From positions 16,077-80,076 of IMG/VR virus record IMGVR_UViG_3300034095_002552: a stretch of 64,000 bases of DNA. One strand, 5' to 3'. Each line of letters begins with the position of its first letter. The stretch's first letter is position 1. Both the position numbers and the translations under genes were made by a program. A model generated the notes under the pieces. That model had not been told where the DNA came from, did no database searches, and worked only from the letters and a program-made list of their open reading frames with translations. Source of the stretch: a virus. Shown here one piece after another: positions 8,460-17,052 of the stretch.

Positions 8460-9497
8460 ATGGCGGACGATACATTTAGACCACAACGAGCAGAAGGTGC
8501 TACACCACCACCAGTAAACATTACTGGCAATGTTCCCCAAGAGTTTATTCAAGCTATAAACCAACAAGCAGAAAAACAGCAAACCCCAGAATCTTCTTTG
8601 CAAAAGCCAAATCAAAATTTTAGTTCTATAAGAGATAGAGAAAATGCGAACGCAAATGCACCGCAACGACCTACACAAGTGTCACAAGGTCAATCTGGTC
8701 ATCTTAAAGAACTTCTTGAAGGATTGAAGGGTTCCACCTCTCAATACGAAGAAATCTTATTGCCGTCTAAGGGCAAATTTTATGACGGCACAAATGGTCC
8801 TTCCGATGGTATTATCAATTTGCGACCAATGACTGGAGAAGAGGAACAAATTTTAGCCACTCCAAGATTTGTCCGCAAAGGACAAGCCATTAATATGATT
8901 TTCCAAAAATGTATTAAAGAAAACTTTAAGGTAGAAAACTTTTTGACTGTTGATCGAACTTATATGCTTTTGTATCTTCGTGGTATTTCATATTCGACAA
9001 GTTACGACATTGAAGTTAAATGCCCTGAGTGTTCATCAAAATTTGGCACAAACATCGATTTAAGTTCTTTGTATGTGAATCATTGTCCTGTAGAGTATGG
9101 CCCAATTCTTGAAGATGTACTTCCAAACACCAAGTTGAAGTTCCATTATAAATTGTCAACTGGTAGAGATGAGCAGGAAATCAATGAGTATCGTGAACGC
9201 AGGATGAAGCAATTTGGAGATAGTGCATCAGATGATACTTTAACTCATCGAACCGCACAATTGCTAGAAGACATTGATGGAATCAATGACAAATCAGAAT
9301 TGCAAATACTTTTAAAGAATTTGCCAATTAGCGATGTATCCTATATTCGCAGTGTAATCAATGAGCCTCCTTTTGGCGTGGATACAAACATTGAAATCAA
9401 TTGCCCAAGTTGCACCGCTGAATTCTCTATTGATCTGCCACTTGAATCAAATTTTTTCTTCCCCCGGAGGAAGAGGGAAAAGAACACCCTAGCCTAA
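8460..9497 (+). CDS. 26: Baseplate hub / tail assembly protein of the T4 gp26-like baseplate family (zero-frame product)
   Basis: 345 residues. The first 95 are disordered (Pro/Gln/Asn-rich). From about residue 98 the T4 baseplate-family core appears: LPSKGKFYDG, INLRPMTGEEEQILATPRF, MIFQKCIKENF, YMLLYLRGISYSTSYDIEVKCPECSSKF with a CxxC, and a second zinc knuckle near the end (INCPSCTAEF). In T4 this family forms the baseplate hub; in other phages it sits where tail-assembly chaperones lie. The AGGAG ribosome site is strong. A slippery sequence near the 3' end and an open -1 frame point to a second, longer product. Confidence 0.8.
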   Translation: MADDTFRPQRAEGATPPPVNITGNVPQEFIQAINQQAEKQQTPESSLQKPNQNFSSIRDRENANANAPQRPTQVSQGQSGHLKELLEGLKGSTSQYEEILLPSKGKFYDGTNGPSDGIINLRPMTGEEEQILATPRFVRKGQAINMIFQKCIKENFKVENFLTVDRTYMLLYLRGISYSTSYDIEVKCPECSSKFGTNIDLSSLYVNHCPVEYGPILEDVLPNTKLKFHYKLSTGRDEQEINEYRERRMKQFGDSASDDTLTHRTAQLLEDIDGINDKSELQILLKNLPISDVSYIRSVINEPPFGVDTNIEINCPSCTAEFSIDLPLESNFFFPRRKREKNTLA

Positions 9498-9685
9498 CTC
9501 TGGGGAAAAATTTACTAGAGGAAATTTTCTTCTTTATGTATCACATGCATATGGACATGCAAAAAACATTATCGATACCGATAAATGTAAGACAATGGCT
9601 TGTTACCAGATACATTGAGCAAAAAGAGAAAGAAAATGAATCTATGGAAGCAGAGAAGCGAAGATCATCATCTAAGAGAAGATAA
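9449..9685 (+). other. Predicted -1 frameshift site and 76-codon extension of the baseplate-hub gene
   Basis: In the zero frame the bases A AAT TTT (9449-9455) form a canonical X-XXY-YYZ heptamer, overlapping T TTT TTC. A short hairpin (CTTCC/GGAAG, 9458-9473) follows at once. The -1 frame is open from there to TAA at 9683 and encodes an extension with LLEEIFFFMYHMHMD and WLVTRYIEQKEKENES. This is a helical, hydrophobic-then-charged segment like those found fused to tail-assembly chaperones. No ATG, GTG or TTG with a ribosome site precedes the helix; the first ATG (9536) would cut it. The fusion would be about 408 residues. Confidence 0.6.
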
Positions 9686-9688
9686 AAA

Positions 9689-10432
9689 ATGGCAACAAAA
9701 GAAAGACTTCAAAATCCAAATTGTGGCGATACGATTAAATTAAGATTATTTTCTTACAATAGCAATAATCGAGCGAATTTAACATCAGTCAACAGTATTA
9801 ACATTTATTTATTAGATGCTAGTCAAATAACATCTTCCAATCTCGATGGAAGAATGTTAATTCAAACCATCAATTCAGAAGATGTAATATTAGAATCTAC
9901 TGGTTCGTATCTTGTTGAAGTCAATGCTGCCGAGCCTTTATACACAATTGGTAACTACATTGATGTTTGGTCAGTTACAGTCAAGGACAATGAGTGTGGA
10001 ACTACAGATATAACGAATAAGTTCAACATATATCCAGATCTTTGGTTTACATCCCCAGTTCCTCCAGTTTATGATTTTTCTTTTGGCTTTAGGCCAAACC
10101 GTCTTGTCATGGGATCTAAGCGTTATTTGGTCATACAAATAACGCCTAATGTTCCACGAGGTGCCGATTTATTATCATACTACGAAAATCTCGCCATAGT
10201 CTCAGATTTACGAGTATCCATCGAAAAATCTTGTGGTGATTGTGTCCCTCAAGAAAAAGATTTACGATTGGTAATAGATCGGCAACTTGTGGATTATCGT
10301 GAAAAAATGTATGCATATTATTTTATAGATACAACCCAATATGATGTTGGCATCTACAATATTTGGTTTGAATTGCAATACGCAGAAAACACATTTGTTT
10401 CTGAAAAAAATCAATTACAAATTTTCGAATAA
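9689..10432 (+). CDS. Probable virion structural protein with beta-sandwich character
   Basis: 247 residues, beta-rich, no signal peptide or membrane segment. The segments SVTVKDNECGTTDITNKFNIYPDLWFTSPVPPVYDFSFGFRPNRLVMGSKRYL and the paired strands near both ends look like two Ig-like or jelly-roll modules joined by a Pro-rich hinge. There are four cysteines, two as CGDC. It starts 3 bp after the end of the frameshift extension, so it probably belongs to the tail/baseplate operon. No named family was recognised. Confidence 0.75.
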   Translation: MATKERLQNPNCGDTIKLRLFSYNSNNRANLTSVNSINIYLLDASQITSSNLDGRMLIQTINSEDVILESTGSYLVEVNAAEPLYTIGNYIDVWSVTVKDNECGTTDITNKFNIYPDLWFTSPVPPVYDFSFGFRPNRLVMGSKRYLVIQITPNVPRGADLLSYYENLAIVSDLRVSIEKSCGDCVPQEKDLRLVIDRQLVDYREKMYAYYFIDTTQYDVGIYNIWFELQYAENTFVSEKNQLQIFE

Positions 10433-10464
10433 ATCGATTTATAAATTTAAAAAATCATGGTAAC

Positions 10465-10488
10465 ATACTCCAAAATCAACTGGAGTAT
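10465..10488 (+). promoter_or_regulatory. Hairpin sequestering the ribosome site of the MoxR gene
   Basis: ATACTCCA and TGGAGTAT form an 8-bp perfect stem with an 8-nt loop, ending 3 nt before the ATG at 10492. The only SD (GGAG, 10482-10485, 6 nt from the start codon) lies inside the 3' arm, so folding would hide it from ribosomes. A near-late-promoter TATAAATT precedes it. Confidence 0.6.
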
Positions 10489-10491
10489 ATT

Positions 10492-11532
10492 ATGTCATTT
10501 GATGATAAATGCGATTTCTGGATAAAAACCAATCAAAATGTTTTATTGGTTGGAAAACATGGCGTTGGAAAAACCGCAATAATAAAAAATTCCTTCGAAA
10601 GAAATAACTTAAAGTGGAAATACTTTAGTGCTTCTACCATGGACCCATGGACTGACTTTGTTGGAATTCCCAAAGAAACATCATCAATAATAGATGGAAG
10701 GCAAGTAAGTCACTTGCAATTCATAAGGCCACTAGAATTTGCCACTGGGGAAATTGAAGCTTTATTTTTTGATGAATTTAATAGGAGTCCGAAAAAAGTA
10801 AGAAACGCTGTTATGGAGCTTTTACAATTCAAATCAATAAATGGAGAAAAATTTCCAAATTTAAAAATCATTTGGGCAGCGATAAATCCAGATGATGATG
10901 AAAATGCATATGATGTAGAAAAATTAGATAAGGCACAACTTGATAGATTTGAAGTTCAACGCAATATTGAATATAGGCCAGACGCTGAATTTTTTAGAAA
11001 CAAATTTGGGCAGTCATTAGCCGATAGCTCTATAAGCTGGTGGAATGAGTTAGATGAAGATTGTAAAAATTTAGTTTCTCCAAGAAGACTTGAATACGCT
11101 TTGAATTTCTTTTCTATGAGAGGCGACCTAAGAGATATATTGCCTAAAGAAACAAATGTATCTAAATTGTTGCAATTACTAAAAGAAGGTCCGACTAGTG
11201 ATAAACTTGCAAACTTTTTAAAAGATCAAAATAAGGAAGAAGCAAAATTATGGCTTCAAAATGAAAACAACTATTCGTCTGCCGTAAGATATATTGTTGG
11301 AAGTAAAACTCTTACAGATTGGTTTGTTCCGTTGATGAATAAAGAGAAGATAATTTCTCTTATGAGTCAAAATGAAAAAATAACAAAATATATTTTTAAC
11401 AATATAAATTGTCCAATATTTTCTGAGATATGCAAAGATATTTTAGATGCAAAAGCAGACACGAAAATGATAACAAAAATAAGAAAATATCTTACTCAAA
11501 ATCCAGAAATGTCTAAAATCCTATATAAATGA
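10492..11532 (+). CDS. MoxR-type AAA+ ATPase
   Basis: 346 residues. Walker A GKHGVGKT is at 22-28 with the preceding hydrophobic strand; Walker B ALFFDEFNR is at about 90-98. Sensor 1 is IIWAAINPDD, and an arginine-bearing QLDRFEV motif is typical of MoxR/RavA proteins. The C-terminal 150 residues are helical and less conserved. MoxR ATPases work with VWA partners to remodel or mature other proteins, and the partner gene follows after 6 bp. Such pairs occur in large phages, where their target is unknown. Translation is probably controlled by the hairpin over its ribosome site. Confidence 0.85.
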   Translation: MSFDDKCDFWIKTNQNVLLVGKHGVGKTAIIKNSFERNNLKWKYFSASTMDPWTDFVGIPKETSSIIDGRQVSHLQFIRPLEFATGEIEALFFDEFNRSPKKVRNAVMELLQFKSINGEKFPNLKIIWAAINPDDDENAYDVEKLDKAQLDRFEVQRNIEYRPDAEFFRNKFGQSLADSSISWWNELDEDCKNLVSPRRLEYALNFFSMRGDLRDILPKETNVSKLLQLLKEGPTSDKLANFLKDQNKEEAKLWLQNENNYSSAVRYIVGSKTLTDWFVPLMNKEKIISLMSQNEKITKYIFNNINCPIFSEICKDILDAKADTKMITKIRKYLTQNPEMSKILYK

Positions 11533-11538
11533 GTTGCG

Positions 11539-12870
11539 ATGAAAGTCGATCATAACGAATGGTTAGAAATAGCAAATAGACTTGAGTGTCATCATGCTAT
11601 ATTCTATAAACTTTGGTCTATAGGAAAACCAGTTCTAAACAATTCAATTGATACTGCTGCTGTATCTTTTGACAAACTTGGTAATTTTATTTTATTTCAG
11701 TTCAACGAAAACTTCTGGTCTAATTTAGACATGGATGGTAAACTATTTGTCATTTGTCATGAAATGCTTCACATAATATTAAATCATGGAAAAAGATCAA
11801 AAAACACATTGTCTGAAAATAAAATAGCTGCGAATATGGCATTGGATATAGTTGTAAATCACAGTTTAATAAATTCATTTGGATTTGACAGAAAAAACAT
11901 AAGTAAATCTTTAAACACTGCGTTTAATGAAATGGGCATTGATGGAACCAAAGAATCCGATTGCTTATGTTGGGTAGATAATATATTTCCAGATAAAAAA
12001 TTAGATGACAATCAATATTTTGAATTTTATTTCAATCAATTTAAAAAACAATATGGTGATGGTTTACCAAACATGGCATTAAAAGCAAACAATGGATGTC
12101 TAGATGATCATAGTAAAATTGAAGAGAATGAATGGAGAGAAGTGTTTGAAAAGCTTTCTTCAGACCTTTCAAATGGAGAAACAGAATCCATAAAAGATTT
12201 TGTAAACAAAAACTTTTTATCGGAAAATCAATCAAAAATATATCAGATGTTTGATAAAGGAAGTTCAAAAAGTGACAATTGGGTTTTCTGGAAAGATACC
12301 AAAATAAAAAAAAGAAAGAAGTGGGAGTCTGTAATAAAAAATTGGGAAATGAAGCTTTTGAATGAAGTTTATTCAGATCACGAACAATGGGCAAGAATAG
12401 CAAGAAGATACCAAGCTATCTCCAGTGATTTCTTTATTCCTAGCGAAATAGAAATGTATCATCATGGTTTAGAAGAAAAAAAAATAGAAGTATTTTTCTT
12501 CTTAGATACTTCTGGTAGTTGTTGGAATCTTAAAGATAGATTCTTTAATGCAGCATCTTCTTTATGTAAGAGAAAGTTTAAAATACGATTATTTTGCTTT
12601 GATACTGTTGTCAAAGAGACAACTCTTGAATCAAAAAAAATATATGGTGGTGGCGGAACAAGTTTCAATATATTAGAAGAATTTGTATACAATCAAATAA
12701 ACGAAAAAAGAATAAATCATCCAACTATATTTGTTTTAACCGATGGATTTGGAGATAATATATTCACAAAAAATCCAAACAAATGGCATTGGTTTTTGAC
12801 AGAAAATGGAACAATAAATTGGATTGATAAAAATTGTAAAAAAATATACAGTTTAAAGGATTACGATTAA
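11539..12870 (+). CDS. VWA-domain protein with N-terminal putative metallopeptidase domain
   Basis: 443 residues. The N-terminal half contains an HExxH motif (HEMLH, residues 74-78) followed by NHGKR, as in the putative metallopeptidase domain of DUF2201-type proteins. The C-terminal third is a VWA-like domain with a MIDAS-type FFLDTSGSC at about 317-325, a GGGGTSF loop and FVLTDGFGD. This is the standard partner of the MoxR ATPase upstream, so the pair probably acts as a metal-dependent chaperone or protease complex. Its stop codon shares the tetranucleotide TTAA with the opposing STAS gene. Confidence 0.83.
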   Translation: MKVDHNEWLEIANRLECHHAIFYKLWSIGKPVLNNSIDTAAVSFDKLGNFILFQFNENFWSNLDMDGKLFVICHEMLHIILNHGKRSKNTLSENKIAANMALDIVVNHSLINSFGFDRKNISKSLNTAFNEMGIDGTKESDCLCWVDNIFPDKKLDDNQYFEFYFNQFKKQYGDGLPNMALKANNGCLDDHSKIEENEWREVFEKLSSDLSNGETESIKDFVNKNFLSENQSKIYQMFDKGSSKSDNWVFWKDTKIKKRKKWESVIKNWEMKLLNEVYSDHEQWARIARRYQAISSDFFIPSEIEMYHHGLEEKKIEVFFFLDTSGSCWNLKDRFFNAASSLCKRKFKIRLFCFDTVVKETTLESKKIYGGGGTSFNILEEFVYNQINEKRINHPTIFVLTDGFGDNIFTKNPNKWHWFLTENGTINWIDKNCKKIYSLKDYD

Positions 12871-13184
12871 GATTCAAATTGAAAAAATTTGTCTAATCTT
12901 GTTATGTGAAAAATCTCCATGATGTCTGGCTTCACTTTACAAAGAATTAGCTTTGCCTTTTTTTCTTTTATTTTCTTATTTAGAGTTATAAGCTTTCCAA
13001 GCATAGAACTTGAAAAATATTTCACATTTGAAAAATCAATTTTATATTCAGAGTAATTATTGGTTTCGGCTAGATATAAAAGTTCTTCTCCAATTCTAAT
13101 AACAATTGAATCATCGTAAATTTTTTCATCTTTAAATGATATTATCAATTTTTTTTCGTTTATTATTGAATTTAAAAAGCTCAT
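12867..13184 (-). CDS. STAS-domain protein (anti-sigma-factor antagonist-like)
   Basis: 105 residues, a single STAS domain. It has the N-terminal strand pair, the core YKIDFSNVKYFSSSMLGKLITLNKKIKEKKAKLILC (about 47-82), and the closing helix DIMEIFHITRLDKFF. Serines 58-60 sit where SpoIIAA-like proteins are phosphorylated (D-S-S/T position). Bacterial STAS proteins release sigma factors from anti-sigma kinases or tune stressosomes. In a phage with its own sigma factors it might interfere with host partner switching. The ribosome site AGGTGAAAA is good. Confidence 0.82.
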   Translation of the reverse strand: MSFLNSIINEKKLIISFKDEKIYDDSIVIRIGEELLYLAETNNYSEYKIDFSNVKYFSSSMLGKLITLNKKIKEKKAKLILCKVKPDIMEIFHITRLDKFFQFES

Positions 13185-13191
13185 TTTTCAC

Positions 13192-13734
13192 CTAGATAAA
13201 AAAAGAATCATCAAGCTCCAATAAGTTATCTAGTGCTATGCCAATCCAATCTTGATAGTGTAAAGTATATTTAAAATTAAAATCTATAACATCTGTGGCT
13301 TTTACAAATACAAGCCATGGTTTTCTTGTCCTTTTCCAGCACAACATTGGCTTTCTATTGCATCTTTGTGCGTCTTTTGTAACTTGATCAAGAAATTCAT
13401 CAAGTTCGCTATTGCCACGAATAAAAACGGAATTAAGGTCAATTCCATCATATCCGCCTTTTGATTCTAAACAAAATTTGAAATTTTCTGGTACAATTAG
13501 ATCTCCAGAAAATACATCTCTGGCATGTTTTGGAAGGTGATTTACTTGGCCCCATCTATTTCCAGAACCAATAGATCTTGAGAAATCTTCACAATTAAAT
13601 CTCTTATTTAAGATCTTACTGAGTTCTCTCTCTACCCTACTTCCCTTCGTCTTTCCATTAACTTTTTTTTTAGGTTTATTTTTTTTATTTCCAATAATAT
13701 CATCAACAATAAAATCATCTTCAGAATCAGGCAT
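13192..13734 (-). CDS. Holliday-junction-resolvase-like PD-(D/E)XK nuclease
   Basis: 180 residues. After a basic, disordered 25-residue lead it shows the archaeal Hjc-like pattern: KGSRVERELSKILNKRF (basic residues and catalytic Glu), then SGDLIVPENFKFCLESKGG (the D...ExK site), then a helix with QVTKDAQRCNRKPMLCWKRTRKPWLVFV. Such enzymes resolve branched DNA during replication and packaging, the role of endonuclease VII in T4. It lies next to nucleotide and recombination genes. The specific substrate is inferred from the family. Confidence 0.75.
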   Translation of the reverse strand: MPDSEDDFIVDDIIGNKKNKPKKKVNGKTKGSRVERELSKILNKRFNCEDFSRSIGSGNRWGQVNHLPKHARDVFSGDLIVPENFKFCLESKGGYDGIDLNSVFIRGNSELDEFLDQVTKDAQRCNRKPMLCWKRTRKPWLVFVKATDVIDFNFKYTLHYQDWIGIALDNLLELDDSFFI

Positions 13735-13742
13735 ATTGCTCC

Positions 13743-14885
13743 TTAACTAAGTATATTATCAATCAATTTAATTGATTTGTTTTGCTCCTCTAATAGAGAA
13801 AGAATCTGTTCAGCTTCTGACAATGATAATGTATTATTTCTAATTAAATTTTGAGATGTAACACAAATAGAATTGCAAATATCTTGTATTTTTTTAGTTT
13901 CTTTTTCTATTTTATATAGATAATCTTCCTCGTAAGTATTCACTTCTTCATCTTCGTCTTCATCTTTTATGGTCGTTATGACATTCAATTTAATTTCTTC
14001 ATCATCGACAAATTCAGCAGATTCTTCAATTTTCCAAAGTTTTGGATTTGATTTCGCTATCATATATTTCACAGGAACATTTGCATGTTTATTGTTATTA
14101 TTTGTGTGAAAAAACCACAATTCTTCATGTGGAATTTCACAGATTTTAGCCGATTTTATAATGGTTTTAAAGTTTTTAACCTCTTCCATTGCTTCATGCC
14201 ATATACTTGGTTCAGAAACAAAAAATATCTGTCCTAGTTGAATTCTTAAATCTATAACCCATAAAGGTCTATGTTTGTTTCTAAATAACCACAAACACCT
14301 ATTATTACTTTCATCATATTCACCTATAGAAACAGCCATGTGTCCTGTGTTTATCACTGAAAAAATGTCTTTGATCCCAGCCATTCGATGAGCATATGGC
14401 AAATCACCAACATAGTTTTCTAAGTTATTTTTACTATATCTTGCTTTTGCGTATTCAAAAATTCGTAAAAGAATTTCAGAATCACAATCTGTTTTGACTT
14501 TATATTTTTCTATTAAAGAATTATATTCTAAGTCGTCTATTTTTCCATTATGAACTAATGCAATATTTTTGTTTTTGTTTACAAAAGGATGATTGTTACG
14601 ATTTAAATTTGGATCTCCGTAACCTCTACTGGCACCTCTTGCATGAACTATGGCCAAATTCAAATTATATTTTGAATTATTTTTCCACAATTCACTTCTC
14701 ACTAAATCACTGCTTTTCCCTGGCTGCTTGTGATAAAGAACGCTACCAGAATCTCCAGATTCCGCCATCCAATAACCAGCAGCATCTAGCCCTCTAGACT
14801 CTAATTTTTCAAATAACTTTGAAAGAAAAATAAAAGATGCTTCGACATTTTTTGATTCGCCAATATAACCAGAAATTCCGCACAA
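13743..14885 (-). CDS. Class II glutamine amidotransferase
   Basis: 380 residues. It begins M-C-G-I-S-G-Y, where Cys2 is the N-terminal nucleophile of class II (Ntn) amidotransferases. RGLDAAG (about 32-38), VHARGASRG, and VHNGKIDD followed by DCDSEILLRIFE are the usual glutamine-binding elements. The start is a TTG fixed by the need to expose Cys2, with AGGGG 8 nt upstream. The glutaminase half covers residues 1-235; the rest is acidic, low-complexity and helical rather than an isomerase or synthetase domain. It would therefore supply ammonia to a separate acceptor enzyme, possibly the amidoligase further along, or modify nucleotides or proteins. Confidence 0.87.
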   Translation of the reverse strand: MCGISGYIGESKNVEASFIFLSKLFEKLESRGLDAAGYWMAESGDSGSVLYHKQPGKSSDLVRSELWKNNSKYNLNLAIVHARGASRGYGDPNLNRNNHPFVNKNKNIALVHNGKIDDLEYNSLIEKYKVKTDCDSEILLRIFEYAKARYSKNNLENYVGDLPYAHRMAGIKDIFSVINTGHMAVSIGEYDESNNRCLWLFRNKHRPLWVIDLRIQLGQIFFVSEPSIWHEAMEEVKNFKTIIKSAKICEIPHEELWFFHTNNNNKHANVPVKYMIAKSNPKLWKIEESAEFVDDEEIKLNVITTIKDEDEDEEVNTYEEDYLYKIEKETKKIQDICNSICVTSQNLIRNNTLSLSEAEQILSLLEEQNKSIKLIDNILS

Positions 14886-14896
14886 ATTAATTACCC

Positions 14897-15415
14897 CTAA
14901 AGATTTGTCAAAGGCCCAGTACTTCCGCCTAATGGTATTTCTGGTTCTGGAGGTGGGCCACCAGGCGAAACTGGATTGGTTAATTTTACAGATTGCGGAA
15001 TTACCGCTTTTATATCTGCTTTTTGCGGAGAATCAATTCCTTTTTCTTCTGGCTGTTTAGATGGTGAAGTTCCAATATCTGTTATTGGAGTTCCTAATCC
15101 CTCTGCAATTTTCTTCAATCCATTTTGAAATACCTTAATTGCTTCTGGTAATGGCATTTTATTAGAACCATCTAATGATTTGCATATTACCAAGACGGCA
15201 TTTCTTATTTGGACTAAATATTGCTTTAGATCCCTTGGCCAGTCTGCTCGTATTATCGCTTGTATTCTTGCAACTATATCTTCTGCAAAGACAGTGAGGC
15301 TTTTTCCCTTTTTGTCAATCTCTTGAGATAAATCTTCTAAAGAATTAAGAATATCACCTATTCTAATTCCTAGATCGGTTTTGTTTTCTGTAAGTAAAAA
15401 TTGTTTGAAATTCAT
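14897..15415 (-). CDS. Unknown protein with capsid-targeting-like N-terminus and Pro-rich tail
   Basis: 172 residues. The N-terminus MNFKQFLLTE resembles the T4 capsid-targeting sequence (consensus like MKTYQEFIAE, cleaved after an L/I-x-E). The middle is helical (residues 15-115), and the last 55 residues are Pro/Gly-rich (VSPGGPPPEPEIPLGG). Its ATG overlaps the CTP synthase stop (ATGA). It may be an internal head protein, which is inference from the N-terminus only. Confidence 0.68.
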   Translation of the reverse strand: MNFKQFLLTENKTDLGIRIGDILNSLEDLSQEIDKKGKSLTVFAEDIVARIQAIIRADWPRDLKQYLVQIRNAVLVICKSLDGSNKMPLPEAIKVFQNGLKKIAEGLGTPITDIGTSPSKQPEEKGIDSPQKADIKAVIPQSVKLTNPVSPGGPPPEPEIPLGGSTGPLTNL

Positions 15416-17052
15416 ACCTTATTTATGGCTTCACCAGTTGCTTTTTTATGTATTATTGCAGCAGCAATCAATCCTACGAACAAAGGTGCTGCGGCTGTTA
15501 GTTTGCTTTTAAATTCTGGGTGGGCTTGCGTTCCTACAAAATAAGGATGAATATCCCTATTTAATTCCATAATTTCTACAAGATTAGTTTGAGGGTTTCT
15601 GCCACTCACAATAAAACCTTTAGTTTCAAGCTGAGAAACATATTCCTCATTAACCTCATAGCGATGCCTATGTCTTTCTTGAATTATTTTTTGACCATAT
15701 AATTCATAAACAATTGAATCTTTTTTCAATTCACAATCATATGAACCAAGCCTCATACTTGCAGCTTTTTTAACAATAGCCTCTTGTCCTTGAACGAACT
15801 TAACAACAGGATATTTCGTTTCTTTGTCAAATTCCATACTATTTGCATCATCTAATTTACAAACATTTCTGGAATATTCGATGACGGCACACTGCAATCC
15901 TAAACATATTCCTAAAAATGGAACTTTCTTTTCACGAACATATTGAATGGCTTTTATTTTCCCCTCAATGCCACGATTGTCAAAACCTCCAGGGATAATA
16001 ATACCATCCAACTCATCAAAAATTTTGTGCAAACCTCTATTGTCTTTGTATTTTTCCAATTCTTCGCTTTTATACCATTTAATTAGAACTTTAGAATCAT
16101 TAGCAATTCCAGCATGCAATAACGCTTCTTTTAGAGACATGTACGCTTCATCGCAATTATCGTACTTTCCAAAAATTCCAATAGTCACAGGCTGAAGATT
16201 ATTGTTGATGTATTTTTCAACAACATCTCGATACTTGTGTATTCTGCATGAACTTCTGTTTAAATGTAACAAATCAACAAATAAATCATCTACATGACGA
16301 TCATAAAATGAAAGAGGAACTTGATAAATTGATTCAAAGTCGGGAGCATCAAAAACACATTCTCTAGTGACATTAGAAAGTTGAGAAACTTTTTTCATGA
16401 CTTTGTCTGGTACGGAGCTTTCTGTTCTGCAAAAAAGAACATCTGGCTGAAGTCCGTGTCTTTGCAATTCTTTTACAGCATTTTGCAAAGGCTTAGTCTT
16501 GAATTCTTTGATTGTTTTAACCCAAAGAATTGGAGCGACCATAACAATCAAAACATTAGCACGATGAATTTGTTTGAATAATCGAATAGATTCAAAAAAA
16601 GCAAAGCTTTCTGAATCTCCGACTGTACCACCAACTTCCGCAATAACAATATCGTGACTTTTCCCTAAATCAACTAATCTTTTTTCAATTTTATCGGTTA
16701 GATGGGGGTTAACCTGAATAGTTTCACCAAGATATTTACCATGCTCTTGTTCTTCGATTAATTCTTTTTGAAGAATTCCATGTGTGCAAATATTGTTTTT
16801 ACTAACTGTTATTCCAGCAATTCTTTCGTAATGACCAAGATCCAAATCTGTTTCAGTTCCATCATCACAAAGGAAACACTCGCCATGTTCTCCTGGCCCA
16901 AGAATACCAGCGTTGATATTGTAATATGGGTCAAATTTAACTAGCGTAATATTATGACCACGAAGCCTTAGTAGAAGGCCTATACTAGCAGCAGCCACAC
17001 CTTTTCCTGTTCCAGAAATAACACCACCAACTACAAAAATGTATTTAGCCAT
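15412..17052 (-). CDS. pyrG: CTP synthase
   Basis: Full length at 546 residues. The synthetase domain begins KYIFVVGGVISGTGKGVAAASIG, with a modified P-loop, and continues FDPYYNINAG, GEHGECFLCDDGTETDLDLGHYER. The glutaminase domain (from about 290) has the oxyanion/nucleophile motif GICLGLQ near 383 and the His-Glu pair in GTQAHPEF. All catalytic elements look intact, so it should convert UTP, ATP and glutamine to CTP. A phage-borne copy is unusual and would enlarge the CTP/dCTP pool alongside the adjacent ribonucleotide reductase. Ribosome site GAGG is present. Confidence 0.96.
   Translation of the reverse strand: MAKYIFVVGGVISGTGKGVAAASIGLLLRLRGHNITLVKFDPYYNINAGILGPGEHGECFLCDDGTETDLDLGHYERIAGITVSKNNICTHGILQKELIEEQEHGKYLGETIQVNPHLTDKIEKRLVDLGKSHDIVIAEVGGTVGDSESFAFFESIRLFKQIHRANVLIVMVAPILWVKTIKEFKTKPLQNAVKELQRHGLQPDVLFCRTESSVPDKVMKKVSQLSNVTRECVFDAPDFESIYQVPLSFYDRHVDDLFVDLLHLNRSSCRIHKYRDVVEKYINNNLQPVTIGIFGKYDNCDEAYMSLKEALLHAGIANDSKVLIKWYKSEELEKYKDNRGLHKIFDELDGIIIPGGFDNRGIEGKIKAIQYVREKKVPFLGICLGLQCAVIEYSRNVCKLDDANSMEFDKETKYPVVKFVQGQEAIVKKAASMRLGSYDCELKKDSIVYELYGQKIIQERHRHRYEVNEEYVSQLETKGFIVSGRNPQTNLVEIMELNRDIHPYFVGTQAHPEFKSKLTAAAPLFVGLIAAAIIHKKATGEAINKV

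Noticed and set aside
9536-9685. Separate 50-residue gene starting at the ATG at 9536
   Set aside because: The start would cut a continuous helix that is encoded upstream in the same frame, and the nearest SD-like bases are too far from the ATG; the -1 frameshift explains the frame better.
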